Origin: Aeromicrobium choanae
GTDB lineage: Bacteria > Actinomycetota > Actinomycetes > Propionibacteriales > Nocardioidaceae
Length of the DNA: 37,480 nucleotides
Reading direction: 5' to 3'
Assembly: GCA_029265505.1 (NCBI GenBank)
Contig: JAJUII010000004.1
Coordinates: 1-37,480 of the forward strand
Shown here one piece after another: positions 1 to 8,064 of this stretch. Below the pieces are notes generated by a model. The model made no database searches and was not told the origin of the DNA. It was given only the letters and a program-made list of their open reading frames with translations. Position numbers and translations under genes: made by a program. Each line of letters begins with the position of its first letter. Position 1 is the first letter of the stretch.

Positions 1-2
1 AC

Positions 3-1046
3 CACAACGCGGGGACTGTGGAGTTTATCTTCGACCCCGATCTTTCCACTTTCTACTTTTTAGAGATGAACACCCGCCTGCAGGTCGAGCACCCGGTCAC
101 CGAGGAGGTCACCGGCATCGACCTGGTGGCCTGGCAGATCGCCGTCGCGAACGGCGAGCGGCTCCCGCTCACCCAGGACCGGATCGTCGCCGCAGGGCAC
201 GCGATCGAGGTCCGGGTCTACGCCGAGGACCCGTACGGCGGCTTCCTGCCGCAGGCGGGCCGGGTGGACGCCGTCCGCTGGCCGACCGACACGGCTCGGG
301 TCGAGACGGTGGTGACCGACGGCACGGCGGTGACGTCCGCGTTCGACCCGATGCTCGCCAAGATCATCACCTCCGGGCCGGACCGCGACGCCGCGATCGA
401 GGCGATGCTCGCCGCCCTGGACGGGACCGCGATCTTCGGCGTCACCACGAACACCGGCTTCCTCGCCCGGGTCGTGGACTCCCCGACCTTCCGCACGGCG
501 GCGATGGACACCGGATGGCTCGATCGCCAGCCCGACGAGGTGCTCGCGCCCCCGCAGGTGCCGCCGAGGGCGCTGGCGGTCGCGGCCGGGCTGTTGTGGC
601 CCGAGGTCGGGGACGGCTGGCGGTCCGCCGGTCCGTCGGCGCCGATCGTCAGACCGGTCGTCGACGCGGGCGGCGAGCGGCACGACGTCGTCGAGACGGC
701 CGAGCCCACCGAGCCGCACCTGGTGCAGGGCCCGCGCGCCCAGGTCGCGATCGCCGGTCAGGTGTGGACGTTCGAACGTCCCGACGGGACCCGCCGTCCC
801 CGGGTCGTCCACGCCGGTGACGCGGAGATCCTCGCCCCGATGCCGGGATCGGTGATCGCGGTCGACGTCACGGTCGGCGACACGGTCGAGGCAGGGCAGC
901 GCCTCGGCGCGGTCGAGGCGATGAAGATGGAGCTGGCGCTCACCGCCCCGCACGACGGCGTGGTGACGCAGGTCCCGGTGGTGGGCGCCCAGGTGAAGAT
1001 GGGCGACCTGCTCTTCCACGTCGACCCCGACGCCCAGGAGGCGTGA
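3..1046 (+). CDS. Acyl-CoA carboxylase biotin-carboxylase/BCCP subunit (probably methylcrotonyl-CoA carboxylase alpha), 5' end cut
   Basis: This is the C-terminal 347 residues of a biotin-dependent carboxylase alpha chain; the frame runs off the left edge, so the GTG at 18 is not the start. The biotin-carboxylase signature EMNTRLQVEHPVTE lies at residues 21-34. The BCCP domain closes the protein, with EAMKM and the biotinylated lysine at residue 308 (codon 924-926). The enzyme carboxylates biotin with ATP and bicarbonate and passes the carboxyl to an acyl-CoA through a separate beta subunit. The overlap with HMG-CoA lyase points to methylcrotonyl-CoA and leucine breakdown, but acetyl-/propionyl-CoA carboxylase cannot be excluded from this fragment. 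About the first 65 bases are clearly AT-richer than the rest and contain a rare TTA codon. Confidence 0.88.
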   Translation, partial: HNAGTVEFIFDPDLSTFYFLEMNTRLQVEHPVTEEVTGIDLVAWQIAVANGERLPLTQDRIVAAGHAIEVRVYAEDPYGGFLPQAGRVDAVRWPTDTARVETVVTDGTAVTSAFDPMLAKIITSGPDRDAAIEAMLAALDGTAIFGVTTNTGFLARVVDSPTFRTAAMDTGWLDRQPDEVLAPPQVPPRALAVAAGLLWPEVGDGWRSAGPSAPIVRPVVDAGGERHDVVETAEPTEPHLVQGPRAQVAIAGQVWTFERPDGTRRPRVVHAGDAEILAPMPGSVIAVDVTVGDTVEAGQRLGAVEAMKMELALTAPHDGVVTQVPVVGAQVKMGDLLFHVDPDAQEA

Positions 1047-1978
1047 TGACCGGACTGCCGATGGTCCACCCCGACCCCTCCCTTCCCCGGCGGGTGACGA
1101 TCTACGAGGTCGGCCCGCGCGACGGACTGCAGAACGAGGCCGGTCTCGTGCCGGTCGACGACAAGGTCGAGTTCATCGAGCGGCTGATCGCGGCGGGACT
1201 GCCGATCGTCGAGGCGACCAGCTTCGTCCACCCGTCCTGGGTCCCGCAGTTGGCCGACGCCGCCGAGGTCGTGGCGCGGCTGCCGATGGACGGGCCGGTC
1301 CCCCTTCCGGTGCTGGTGCCGAACGAACGCGGCCTGGACCGCGCGCTCGAGGCGGGCGTCCGCCATGTCGCGATCTTCGCGAGCGCCACCGAGACCTTCG
1401 CGCGCAAGAACCTCAACAGCACGGTCGAGGACCAGTTCACGATGTTCGAGCCCGTCGTCGAGCGCGCCCGCGCCGCCGGCCTCGACGTCCGGGCCTACGT
1501 CTCGATGTGCTTCGGTGACCCGTGGGAGGGGCCGGTCGACCCGGTCCAGGTCGTGCGGGTCGGCAGGCGACTGCTCGATCTCGGCGCGACCCAGCTGTCG
1601 CTCGGTGACACCATCGGTGTCGGCACGCCGGGACACGTGTCCCGCCTGGTGTCGGAGCTCGTGGCCGCGGGAGTGGGCGTCGAACGACTCGCGATGCACT
1701 TCCACGACACCTACGGACAGGCGCTGGCCAACACCTTGGCCGCGCTGCGCTGCGGCGTCACGACCTTCGACGCGTCGGCCGGTGGGCTGGGCGGGTGCCC
1801 CTACGCCGAGAGCGCGACCGGCAACCTCGCCACGGAGGACCTGGTGTGGATGCTCGACGGACTGGGCATCGAGCACGGCGTCGACCTCGACGCGCTGGTC
1901 CGGACGAGTGCGTGGATGGCCGGGGTGCTCGGTCGCCAGAGTCCCTCGGCGGTCGTGCGCGCGCTCAGCTCCTCCTGA
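1046..1978 (+). CDS. Hydroxymethylglutaryl-CoA lyase
   Basis: The enzyme cleaves HMG-CoA to acetyl-CoA and acetoacetate, the last step of leucine catabolism. It has a DRE-TIM barrel of about 310 residues. Visible motifs are the metal-site start EVGPRDGLQNE, SLGDTIGVGTPG, the metal-binding HFHDTYGQAL and the lyase signature GLGGCPYAESATGN with the catalytic-loop cysteine at residue 251. The usual KGA/PGA inside the signature reads ESA here. I chose ATG 1046 over GTG 1043: it overlaps the upstream stop by one base, and AGGAGG at 1036-1041 stands 4 nt before it. Translational coupling with the carboxylase subunit supports a leucine-degradation operon. The 3' end overlaps the convergent EcsC gene by 14 bp. 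Confidence 0.93.
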   Translation: MTGLPMVHPDPSLPRRVTIYEVGPRDGLQNEAGLVPVDDKVEFIERLIAAGLPIVEATSFVHPSWVPQLADAAEVVARLPMDGPVPLPVLVPNERGLDRALEAGVRHVAIFASATETFARKNLNSTVEDQFTMFEPVVERARAAGLDVRAYVSMCFGDPWEGPVDPVQVVRVGRRLLDLGATQLSLGDTIGVGTPGHVSRLVSELVAAGVGVERLAMHFHDTYGQALANTLAALRCGVTTFDASAGGLGGCPYAESATGNLATEDLVWMLDGLGIEHGVDLDALVRTSAWMAGVLGRQSPSAVVRALSSS

Positions 1979-2642
1979 TCCGGCGGTCCTTGAGCTCGGC
2001 CTGGGCGTAGCGCCCGACCTGCCACGTGCCGAAGCCGTCCGCGCCGGCACCCACCGCGCCTCCGAGGAGGGGGACACGCTTGCCGGCGAGCATGAGCGCC
2101 CGCCGACCGATCGTGCGACCGACGAGCTCGGCGGTGACCTCCTTGGCGATCCGTTCGTCGAGCACCGGATCGTGAACCGGCGAGGTCGCCAGCGCCATCG
2201 GAGACGACGGCAGCGAGCGCTTGCGGATCATCTCCTTGACGGTGTCCTCGCCGAGCATCACCGCCAGGACCGCGTTGCGGACCCGCGGGTCGGCCAGGTC
2301 GTAGCCGCGCAGGTGCGCGATCCCGGCGACCAGATGGCACTGGACGAGCGTCACGCCGACGACGTTCGCCGGTACCGTCGCGGCCGCCAGGGCCAAGCCG
2401 CCGAGGTTCGTGACGAACCCCTGCAGGCCGGCCAGGCTCGTGTGGGAGCGGACCAGCGCCGCGACCGCCTTCTCGACGTCACCACCGTGGGCGGCGAGCT
2501 TCGCACCTGCCGTCTCGACCACGGGACGCAGGGGGCCGACGCCGTCGATCGCCCGGTCGAGGACCGCGCGGACGTAGCCGGACGCCACGGCCGGGACGAC
2601 GTGCGACCCCGCCTCGCGGGCGATGCGGTCCTTCATGCTCAT
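1965..2642 (-). CDS. EcsC family protein
   Basis: A 225-residue protein resembling the EcsC family, named after a Bacillus protein encoded with an ABC transporter; its biochemical role is not established. It begins MSMKDRIAREAGSHVVPAVA. Two glycine/alanine-rich hydrophobic helices lie near residues 75-110 (GGLALAAATVPANVVGVTLV), followed by the charged AVMLGEDTVKEMIRK. A further glycine-rich hydrophobic stretch (PLLGGAVGAGADGFGTW) comes near the C-terminus. Start 2642 is chosen because a TATGCT box lies exactly 6 nt upstream; an in-frame ATG at 2636 is the alternative. The gene is monocistronic, diverges from the APH-fold gene and runs into the end of the HMG-CoA lyase gene. Confidence 0.8.
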   Translation of the reverse strand: MSMKDRIAREAGSHVVPAVASGYVRAVLDRAIDGVGPLRPVVETAGAKLAAHGGDVEKAVAALVRSHTSLAGLQGFVTNLGGLALAAATVPANVVGVTLVQCHLVAGIAHLRGYDLADPRVRNAVLAVMLGEDTVKEMIRKRSLPSSPMALATSPVHDPVLDERIAKEVTAELVGRTIGRRALMLAGKRVPLLGGAVGAGADGFGTWQVGRYAQAELKDRRIRRS

Positions 2643-2648
2643 GGCGCA

Positions 2649-2654
2649 AGCATA
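2649..2654 (-). promoter_or_regulatory. -10 box for the EcsC gene (leaderless)
   Basis: TATGCT on the minus strand, 6 nt before ATG 2642, so the predicted transcript starts at or next to the start codon. Confidence 0.6.
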
Positions 2655-2719
2655 GGAACAGCCCACCAAGACGGCCCGATTCGCCGCTCCCAGCCATCCC
2701 GTCGCGACCGTTCCGGCTC

Positions 2720-2725
2720 TACTCT
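2720..2725 (+). promoter_or_regulatory. -10 box for the APH-fold gene (leaderless)
   Basis: TACTCT ending 7 nt before ATG 2733. It pairs divergently with the EcsC promoter. Confidence 0.55.
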
Positions 2726-2732
2726 GTGATCC

Positions 2733-3698
2733 ATGGCGCAGGAGCCCTTCTCCTCTCGCGTGGCCTCCGAGCAATGGCGGAGCAGCGCGATCGAGTGGAT
2801 CGAGGAGTGCCTCGCACGTGCCTCGATCCGGGTGACCGGCCCGATCGAGCAGCCCCGGATCCGAGCCTGGTCCACCCACATGACCGTGCCGACCGACGTC
2901 GGACGTGTCTGGTTCAAGGCCACGTGCCCGGCGATGGGATTCGAGCCGGCGCTGCAGTCGACCATCGCGCGGCTCGTCCCCGGCGCGGTGCCCGACCCCC
3001 TGGCGACGGACGTCGAGCGAGGCTGGATGCTGACCCGGGACCACGGGCCGGCGCTCGGCGACGAGCGGGAGCCGACGCTGCAGGACTGGCGCTCGGCGCT
3101 CGCCGAGGCCGCGCGGGTGCAGCGCCTGCTGGCCGACCACCGCGAGGAGCTGCTCGCCACCGGACTACCGGACGCCGGCCCGGAGACGGTCGTCGCGCGG
3201 TTCGACCGACTGCTCGACGTGCAGGAGCAGTCGCCGCCCGATCACGGCGGCCGGGTCTCGACCGAGGTCGTCAAGGAGCTGCGTGCTCGGCGCGGCGAGC
3301 TGGCCGACGCTTGCGCGGAGCTGATGGAGTCTGCGGTGCCCTCGACCTGGCAGCACGGTGACCTTCACCCGTGGAACCTGTACGACGCCGGTGGGACGGT
3401 GGCGTTCTTCGACCTCGGCGACGGCATGTGGTCCCACGCGGCGGAGATCCTCGCGGTGCCGTACGGCATCGTGACCGACCGCGGAGGGCCACCGTGGGAC
3501 GACATCGTCTCGGCCTGGACGCAGGTGTGGGAGGTCGATCGCGCCGACTTCGACCGGATGTGGCGCGCCTGCGGCTTCACCCACGCGGTCAATCGGGCGA
3601 TCACCTGGCATCGCGCCCTCATGTCGGCCACGCTGGCGGAGGTCGAGCAGTGGGGCGACCAGGTGGAGAAGAACCTGGCCTCGATGGTGGACCTGTGA
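2733..3698 (+). CDS. Aminoglycoside phosphotransferase-fold (APH) kinase-like protein
   Basis: A 321-residue member of the APH/choline-kinase superfamily. The catalytic loop HGDLHPWNLYD carries His208 and the catalytic Asp210, and the metal-binding segment reads FFDLGDG. An N-lobe with a lysine-containing strand (VWFKATCPA) precedes it. The substrate is unknown: the superfamily includes antibiotic, sugar, homoserine and choline kinases, and nothing here shows resistance. The 3' end overlaps the aat start by ATGA, so the two are probably co-translated. Confidence 0.8.
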   Translation: MAQEPFSSRVASEQWRSSAIEWIEECLARASIRVTGPIEQPRIRAWSTHMTVPTDVGRVWFKATCPAMGFEPALQSTIARLVPGAVPDPLATDVERGWMLTRDHGPALGDEREPTLQDWRSALAEAARVQRLLADHREELLATGLPDAGPETVVARFDRLLDVQEQSPPDHGGRVSTEVVKELRARRGELADACAELMESAVPSTWQHGDLHPWNLYDAGGTVAFFDLGDGMWSHAAEILAVPYGIVTDRGGPPWDDIVSAWTQVWEVDRADFDRMWRACGFTHAVNRAITWHRALMSATLAEVEQWGDQVEKNLASMVDL

Positions 3699-4351
3699 TG
3701 GGCGCGGACCTGCCGCCGTCGCCGTGGGTGTTCGACCCGGAGGAGTGGCCACTGGAGGACTGCATCGCCTGGGGCGCCGACCTGCGGCCCGAGACGTTGA
3801 TCGACGCCTACCGCCACGGCGCCTTCCCGATGCCGGATCGCAGGCGTTTGCTGTGGTGGTCGCCGATGGAGCGCGGGGTCCTCCTGCCCGGAGATCTGCG
3901 GGTCTCGCGCTCGCTCCGGCGATCGATGCGTCGGTTCACGATCACGGTGGACACCGACTTCGAGGCGGTCATCGACGCCTGCGCCGATCCCGACCGGCCG
4001 GGGTGGTGGATCGACCGGCACATCCGCGACGCCTACGTGCGTCTGCACCACCTGGGATACGCGCACAGCGTCGAGACCCGTGACGAGGAGGGTCTGCTCG
4101 TCGGCGGTCTCTACGGCGTCTCGATCGGCGCACTCTTCGCGGGCGAGTCGATGTTCCACCATCGGACCGACGCCTCCAAGGCCGCGCTGGTCGCATTGGT
4201 GGAGCGGATGTCGACGGTCGAGGAGTGGATGATCGACACCCAGTGGCGGACCCCGCACCTGGCCTCACTGGGGGTGCGGGTCGTACCGCGGGAGACCTAC
4301 CTGGCCGCGATTCGCACCCTCGTCGACGCTCCAGGCCCGATTTGGCGCTGA
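3698..4351 (+). CDS. aat: Leucyl/phenylalanyl-tRNA-protein transferase
   Basis: The cytosolic enzyme transfers Leu or Phe from charged tRNA to proteins with N-terminal Arg or Lys, tagging them for the N-end-rule ClpS/ClpAP route. The 217-residue length fits the family. Family motifs are YRHGAFPMP, LWWSPMERGV, YVRLHHLGYAHSVE, the core LVGGLYGVSIGALFAGESMFHH (around residues 130-155, with Glu150) and TPHLASLGV near the end. ATG 3698 overlaps the TGA of the kinase gene by one base. No clpS or clp gene is in the window. Confidence 0.95.
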   Translation: MGADLPPSPWVFDPEEWPLEDCIAWGADLRPETLIDAYRHGAFPMPDRRRLLWWSPMERGVLLPGDLRVSRSLRRSMRRFTITVDTDFEAVIDACADPDRPGWWIDRHIRDAYVRLHHLGYAHSVETRDEEGLLVGGLYGVSIGALFAGESMFHHRTDASKAALVALVERMSTVEEWMIDTQWRTPHLASLGVRVVPRETYLAAIRTLVDAPGPIWR

Positions 4352-4403
4352 AATCTCGCGACACGCCGGGGTACCCGCGAGTTCGGGGCCCCCGCATGCT
4401 CCC

Positions 4404-4409
4404 TAGACT
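4404..4409 (+). promoter_or_regulatory. -10 box for the HU gene
   Basis: TAGACT about 38 bases before GTG 4448. This predicts a 5' leader of about 30 nt carrying an AGGAG ribosome site at 4436-4440, in contrast to the leaderless genes nearby. Confidence 0.5.
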
Positions 4410-4447
4410 GAGCGAGTACCAATCACATCCATTTCAGGAGCAGAATC

Positions 4448-4726
4448 GTGGCACTTTCCCGCAGCGATCTCGTCGCCAAGTTGGCTGAGGAGACCGGCAG
4501 CACCAAGAAGGAAGCCGACGAGTTCTTGACCGCCTTCGCCGAGATCGCCATCAAGTCGGTCCAGGAGGGCGAGAAGATCTCGATCCCCGGTGTCCTCTCG
4601 ATCGAGCGTGTCAAGCGTGCCGCTCGCACGGGCCGCAACCCCGCCACCGGCGAGACCATCGACATCCCCGCCGGCTTCGGCGTGAAGGTCAGCGCCGGTT
4701 CGCGCCTCAAGGCCGCCGCGAAGTAA
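4448..4726 (+). CDS. hup: HU-family DNA-binding protein
   Basis: A 92-residue histone-like protein that bends and compacts DNA as a dimer. The helical dimerisation part is residues 1-45. The DNA-inserting beta arm carries TGRNPATGETI, including the RNPATG signature. It starts with GTG, preceded by AGGAG with 7-nt spacing. Many actinobacterial HupB proteins carry a long lysine/alanine-rich C-terminal tail; this one stops after RLKAAAK, so it is the short, tail-less form. It has its own promoter and is followed by a hairpin terminator, so it is a single-gene unit. Confidence 0.95.
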   Translation: MALSRSDLVAKLAEETGSTKKEADEFLTAFAEIAIKSVQEGEKISIPGVLSIERVKRAARTGRNPATGETIDIPAGFGVKVSAGSRLKAAAK

Positions 4727-4736
4727 GACCTCGTGA

Positions 4737-4777
4737 GACGTCGCCCTCGGCCCTGTGCACACAGGGTCGGGGGCGTC
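4737..4777 (+). terminator. Hairpin terminator after hup
   Basis: Inner perfect stem CCCTGTGCACACAGGG (4751-4766), extended imperfectly by GACG...CGTC on either side. There is no T-tract, as is common in GC-rich actinobacteria. Confidence 0.6.
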
Positions 4778-4799
4778 GTGCGTATGTGAGGATCTCTCG

Positions 4800-5888
4800 G
4801 TGACTCGATACGACCGCCTGGCCCGGGAGAGCCCCGACTTCGCCCACTGGAAGCTGCCCGCCGCCGCGCTCGTGGGCGTCGCCCTCTACGGCGTCGCGAC
4901 GATCGCCGTGGTGACGGTCGTGATGATCGGCCTGCTCGTCGCGGGGACCGACCCGGAGCGTTGGCTGGGGTCGATGGGTCAGCAGATCTCGCTCGACGAT
5001 CCGGCCAAGCTCGCCGTCGAGCTCGGGCTGATCGCTCTGCTGCTCCCGTCCGTGGTGTTGCCGGTGGCCCTCGTCTGGCGTCGCCACGTGGGCTACCTCC
5101 ACTCGGTCGCCGGCCATCTGCGGTGGCGGTGGCTCGGTCGGTGTCTGGGCTGGGCGTTCACCGTCGTCGTCGTGGCGCTGTCGCTCGGGGTCGCCGTCGC
5201 GCTCGCCGCAGGCGACGAGACGGTCGAGGCCACGCTGCCGGATGCCCGCGGCTGGGCCGCGATCGCGGTCGCGGTGGCGCTGGTGCCGTTCCAGGCCGCC
5301 GCCGAGGAGTACGTCTTCCGCGGTGGGCTGCTGCAGCTGATCGGCTCCTGGACGCGGCGGGCCGCCGTGCCCGTGCTCGTCACGAGTCTGCTGTTCGCCG
5401 CCGGGCACCTCTACGACTTCTGGGGCTTGGTCTCGGTCTTCGGGTTCGGCGTCGTCGCCGCCGTGGTCACGATCAGGACCGGCGGTCTGGAGGCCGCGAT
5501 CGCCCTGCACATCGCGAACAACACGGTGCTCATGGCGTTCGACGTGGTCGGCCTGGTCGACTCCACGGGTGAGGGCGCCGGTCTCGTCGACGAAGTGGTC
5601 CCGTCGGTGCTCATGTGTCTGGTCTTCTGGGGTCTGGTCGAGCGGTCGGCCCGGCGTCACCGGATCCAGCGTCGTCGTCGGCCCATGCCGACGCCGCCGG
5701 TCACGATCGTGCCGCCACCGCCGTACCAGCCGTCGGGCCCGGCCGTGGCCCCGACGCCGCCGCCGTTCCAGCCCGGATCGGACCGGGGGCGCGCCGGCGC
5801 GGTTCCTCCGCCCTTCGTCCCACCGGCCCCTGAAGTCCCACCGAACGCACCGCCCTATCCCGGCGATCCCGGACCGTGGAAACGGTGA
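4800..5888 (+). CDS. CPBP-family intramembrane metalloprotease
   Basis: A 362-residue polytopic membrane protein of the CAAX-protease/bacteriocin-processing (Abi) family. Conserved motifs are AAEEYVFRGG (Glu169-Glu170 and Arg174), FAAGHLYDF and HIANNTVLM, which supply the glutamates and histidines of the intramembrane active site. About eight hydrophobic segments are visible between residues 20 and 285. The C-terminal 75 residues are proline-rich and low-complexity (PPPPYQPSGP, PPFVPPAPEVPP), probably exposed and disordered. I chose GTG 4800 because GAGG at 4788-4791 is 8 nt upstream. Substrate unknown. Confidence 0.85.
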   Translation: MTRYDRLARESPDFAHWKLPAAALVGVALYGVATIAVVTVVMIGLLVAGTDPERWLGSMGQQISLDDPAKLAVELGLIALLLPSVVLPVALVWRRHVGYLHSVAGHLRWRWLGRCLGWAFTVVVVALSLGVAVALAAGDETVEATLPDARGWAAIAVAVALVPFQAAAEEYVFRGGLLQLIGSWTRRAAVPVLVTSLLFAAGHLYDFWGLVSVFGFGVVAAVVTIRTGGLEAAIALHIANNTVLMAFDVVGLVDSTGEGAGLVDEVVPSVLMCLVFWGLVERSARRHRIQRRRRPMPTPPVTIVPPPPYQPSGPAVAPTPPPFQPGSDRGRAGAVPPPFVPPAPEVPPNAPPYPGDPGPWKR

Positions 5889-6020
5889 GTTCCTTGCCAC
5901 CGCACCCAGTTGAATGGTTGATTGTCTCCAGGCACCGCGCGTGAACGTCACGATCGGCGAACCCGCGCGTCACGCGCGCGACGGTGTCCCGTCGGTCGGA
6001 GCAGGGGTGGAAGGAGGGCC

Positions 6021-6413
6021 ATGGTTCACCGTCGTGACGTGGTCCGTCTGCCCTTCGAGTCGTCCACACCCGGGATCGCCCGCACCAAGCTCGCGGCCTT
6101 CCTGACCCTCAACCGCGCCGATCTGGACGTCATCGACGACGCGCTGATCGTCCTGAGCGAGATGATCGCCAACGCCGTCGCGCACGGCACCCCGGACGAG
6201 GACGGGACGATGGAGATCTCCTGGGCGATCGAGGACGGTCAGCTCCTGCTCAGCGTCCGCGACGCCGGTCGCGCGACCGAGCTCGTGCCGCGCCCCTTCG
6301 ACGAGGACTCGCTCGGCGGCCGTGGCCTGTCGATCATCAGTCGGGTCGCCGACGCCTGGTCGGTCGACTCCAGCGACGGCACGTGCGTGCGTGCCGAGCT
6401 CGCGCTGGCCTGA
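6021..6413 (+). CDS. RsbW/SpoIIAB-like ATP-binding protein (probable anti-sigma factor)
   Basis: A 130-residue protein that is essentially one GHKL/HATPase fold. The N box is SEMIANAVAHG, the G1 box SVRDAG and the G2 box GGRGLSII. Such small ATPases are usually serine kinases acting on anti-anti-sigma proteins, or regulators of SigB/SigF-type sigma factors; many actinobacterial copies are orphans of unknown partner. No sigma factor or STAS protein lies next to it. I chose ATG 6021 because AAGGAGG lies just before it (6011-6017), although the spacing is short; GTG 6039 is an alternative. Confidence 0.8.
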   Translation: MVHRRDVVRLPFESSTPGIARTKLAAFLTLNRADLDVIDDALIVLSEMIANAVAHGTPDEDGTMEISWAIEDGQLLLSVRDAGRATELVPRPFDEDSLGGRGLSIISRVADAWSVDSSDGTCVRAELALA

Positions 6414-6437
6414 CGCCCCGTCGCGGCACGCGACGGA

Positions 6438-6443
6438 TACCGT
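6438..6443 (+). promoter_or_regulatory. -10 box for the DUF5926 gene (leaderless)
   Basis: TACCGT ending 7 nt before ATG 6451. Confidence 0.5.
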
Positions 6444-6450
6444 GGCGTCC

Positions 6451-7290
6451 ATGGGCAAGAAGTCGAGACGTACCAAGCCGGCCAAGCAGCGTATGCCCTT
6501 CGTGGCGCGCACGTTCGAGGGCCTGCCCTCCGAGGGCGACTGGGTCGCGCTGCGGGAGTTCGTCCCGTCGGCGACCGCCGTGGCGCGGCTGCGCGACGGC
6601 CGAGAGGTGCGCTTCTGCTCCCTGCTGCCCGGTGCCGGAGCTGGTCTGGTCCGCCCCGACGGCGAGATCTGGGTCGGTCTGCAGGTGCTCCACAACCACG
6701 GCGACATCAGTCGTGACCTGGCCCACGTCATCGAGCTCGCCGAAGGCCTGGAGCCGGGCACCGCGATCCGGATGACTCCCTCGGGGGTCGGACCGCGGCT
6801 GCAGGATCTCGTCGATCCCGAGAGCGGCCTCGACCTGCGGATCCACGACAGCTTCGATTGGTGGCTGGTCCACGAGGACCTCGACTCGCCGGCCGCGGCC
6901 ACCGCGCTGCAGGAGGCGAACGAGTCGATCGCACCGACGACGCGGCTGGCCTCGGTGGAGTCCGCCTACGTGACCGACATGGGCGACCACGTCTACCTGC
7001 GCTGGATCCTCCCGCAGGACGAGGGACCCCTGCTCGACGCGTTCGCGCGCCTGCGCGCGGCCGGCGAGGACGCCATCGTCGAGGGCACCACCCTGATCGG
7101 GATCTTCCGCGCGCACGGCCTCCTCGTCCCGGTCTGGGAGCTCGACGGTGTGGACACCGCGGCGCTCGACGAGGCCATGCCGACATACTCGACCGCGCTG
7201 ACGGACGCGCTCGCGCGGACCGACGAGCTGACCGCCGACGAGCGCACCGCCCGCCGAGACCTCATCAGTCGCCAGGTCACGATCCGCTGA
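6451..7290 (+). CDS. DUF5926-like protein, lacking the SEC-C motif
   Basis: A 279-residue soluble protein. After a basic start (MGKKSRRTKPAKQR) comes the segment RTFEGLPSEGDWVALREFVPSATA. From memory this matches actinobacterial DUF5926 proteins, often labelled SecA-like because many carry a zinc-binding SEC-C motif (CPCGSGR...) at the N-terminus. No such motif is present here: the only cysteine is in VRFCSLL. Function unknown. The C-terminal half is acidic with alternating helices. The start codon is fixed by the leaderless promoter geometry. Confidence 0.7.
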   Translation: MGKKSRRTKPAKQRMPFVARTFEGLPSEGDWVALREFVPSATAVARLRDGREVRFCSLLPGAGAGLVRPDGEIWVGLQVLHNHGDISRDLAHVIELAEGLEPGTAIRMTPSGVGPRLQDLVDPESGLDLRIHDSFDWWLVHEDLDSPAAATALQEANESIAPTTRLASVESAYVTDMGDHVYLRWILPQDEGPLLDAFARLRAAGEDAIVEGTTLIGIFRAHGLLVPVWELDGVDTAALDEAMPTYSTALTDALARTDELTADERTARRDLISRQVTIR

Positions 7291-7341
7291 CGTGACCCGC
7301 CACACGCGCCCGGTGGTGGGGACGGGCTCAGGCGGAGCGCC

Positions 7342-7347
7342 TACGCT
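7342..7347 (+). promoter_or_regulatory. -10 box for the HAD-GH65 operon (leaderless)
   Basis: TACGCT ending 6 nt before GTG 7354. Confidence 0.55.
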
Positions 7348-7353
7348 GATCGG

Positions 7354-8064
7354 GTGGAGTGGAATGACTACGACGCCGCCCTCTTCGACCTCGACGGAGT
7401 GATCACTCCCACCGCCGAGGTGCATCGGCAGGCCTGGGCCAGGATGTTCACCGACTTCTTGGCCGACCGTCCCGACGTCGCGCCGTACACCGAGGACGAC
7501 TACTTCGCGCACGTCGACGGCAAGCCCCGCTACGAGGGCGTCGCCTCCTTCCTCGCCTCCCGAGGCATCGAGCTGCCGCACGGGGATCCCGGCGACGACC
7601 CCACCCGAGAGACCGTCTGCGGCCTCGGCAATCGCAAGAACGACTACTTCCGCGACGTGCTGGACAGCGACGGCGTCGAGCCGTATCCGGGCTCGGTCGC
7701 CCTGCTGGACCACCTGGCCCGGCGCGGGGTGCGTCTGGCGCTCGTGTCCAGCTCCCGCAATGCGATGCCGGTCGTGGAGGCCGCCGGTCTCGCCGACCGG
7801 TTCGAGGTCGTCGTCGACGGTGTCGTCGCGGCGCGTGACGGCATCGCCGGGAAGCCGGAGCCGGACACCTACGTGGCCGCCGCAGAGCGCCTCGGGGTGC
7901 CCACCGCCAAGGCCGTCGTGCTCGAGGACGCGGTCTCGGGAGTCCAGGCCGGCGCCGCCGGCGGATTCGGCCTCGTGATCGGCGTCGATCGGGGCGCGGG
8001 CGCGGACGTCCTGCGCGAACACGGCGCCGACCTCGTCGTCTCGGACCTTGCGGAGTTGATCTGA
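7354..8064 (+). CDS. HAD-family sugar-phosphate mutase/phosphatase, beta-phosphoglucomutase type
   Basis: A 236-residue HAD subfamily IA protein. Motif I FDLDGVITPT carries the nucleophile and acid/base aspartates, motif II is LVSSSRN, motif III the lysine in GKPEPDTY and motif IV VLEDAVSGVQAG. The cap holds the HRQAW segment seen in beta-phosphoglucomutases. It is coupled by ATGA to a GH65 phosphorylase, so the likely job is to convert the released beta-glucose 1-phosphate to glucose 6-phosphate. The arrangement resembles M. tuberculosis Rv3400-Rv3401. Hydrolytic phosphatase activity cannot be excluded. Confidence 0.87.
   Translation: MEWNDYDAALFDLDGVITPTAEVHRQAWARMFTDFLADRPDVAPYTEDDYFAHVDGKPRYEGVASFLASRGIELPHGDPGDDPTRETVCGLGNRKNDYFRDVLDSDGVEPYPGSVALLDHLARRGVRLALVSSSRNAMPVVEAAGLADRFEVVVDGVVAARDGIAGKPEPDTYVAAAERLGVPTAKAVVLEDAVSGVQAGAAGGFGLVIGVDRGAGADVLREHGADLVVSDLAELI

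Noticed and set aside
2733-3698. Aminoglycoside resistance gene
   Set aside because: Only the broad APH kinase fold is evident; the coupling to aat and the context give no support for resistance.
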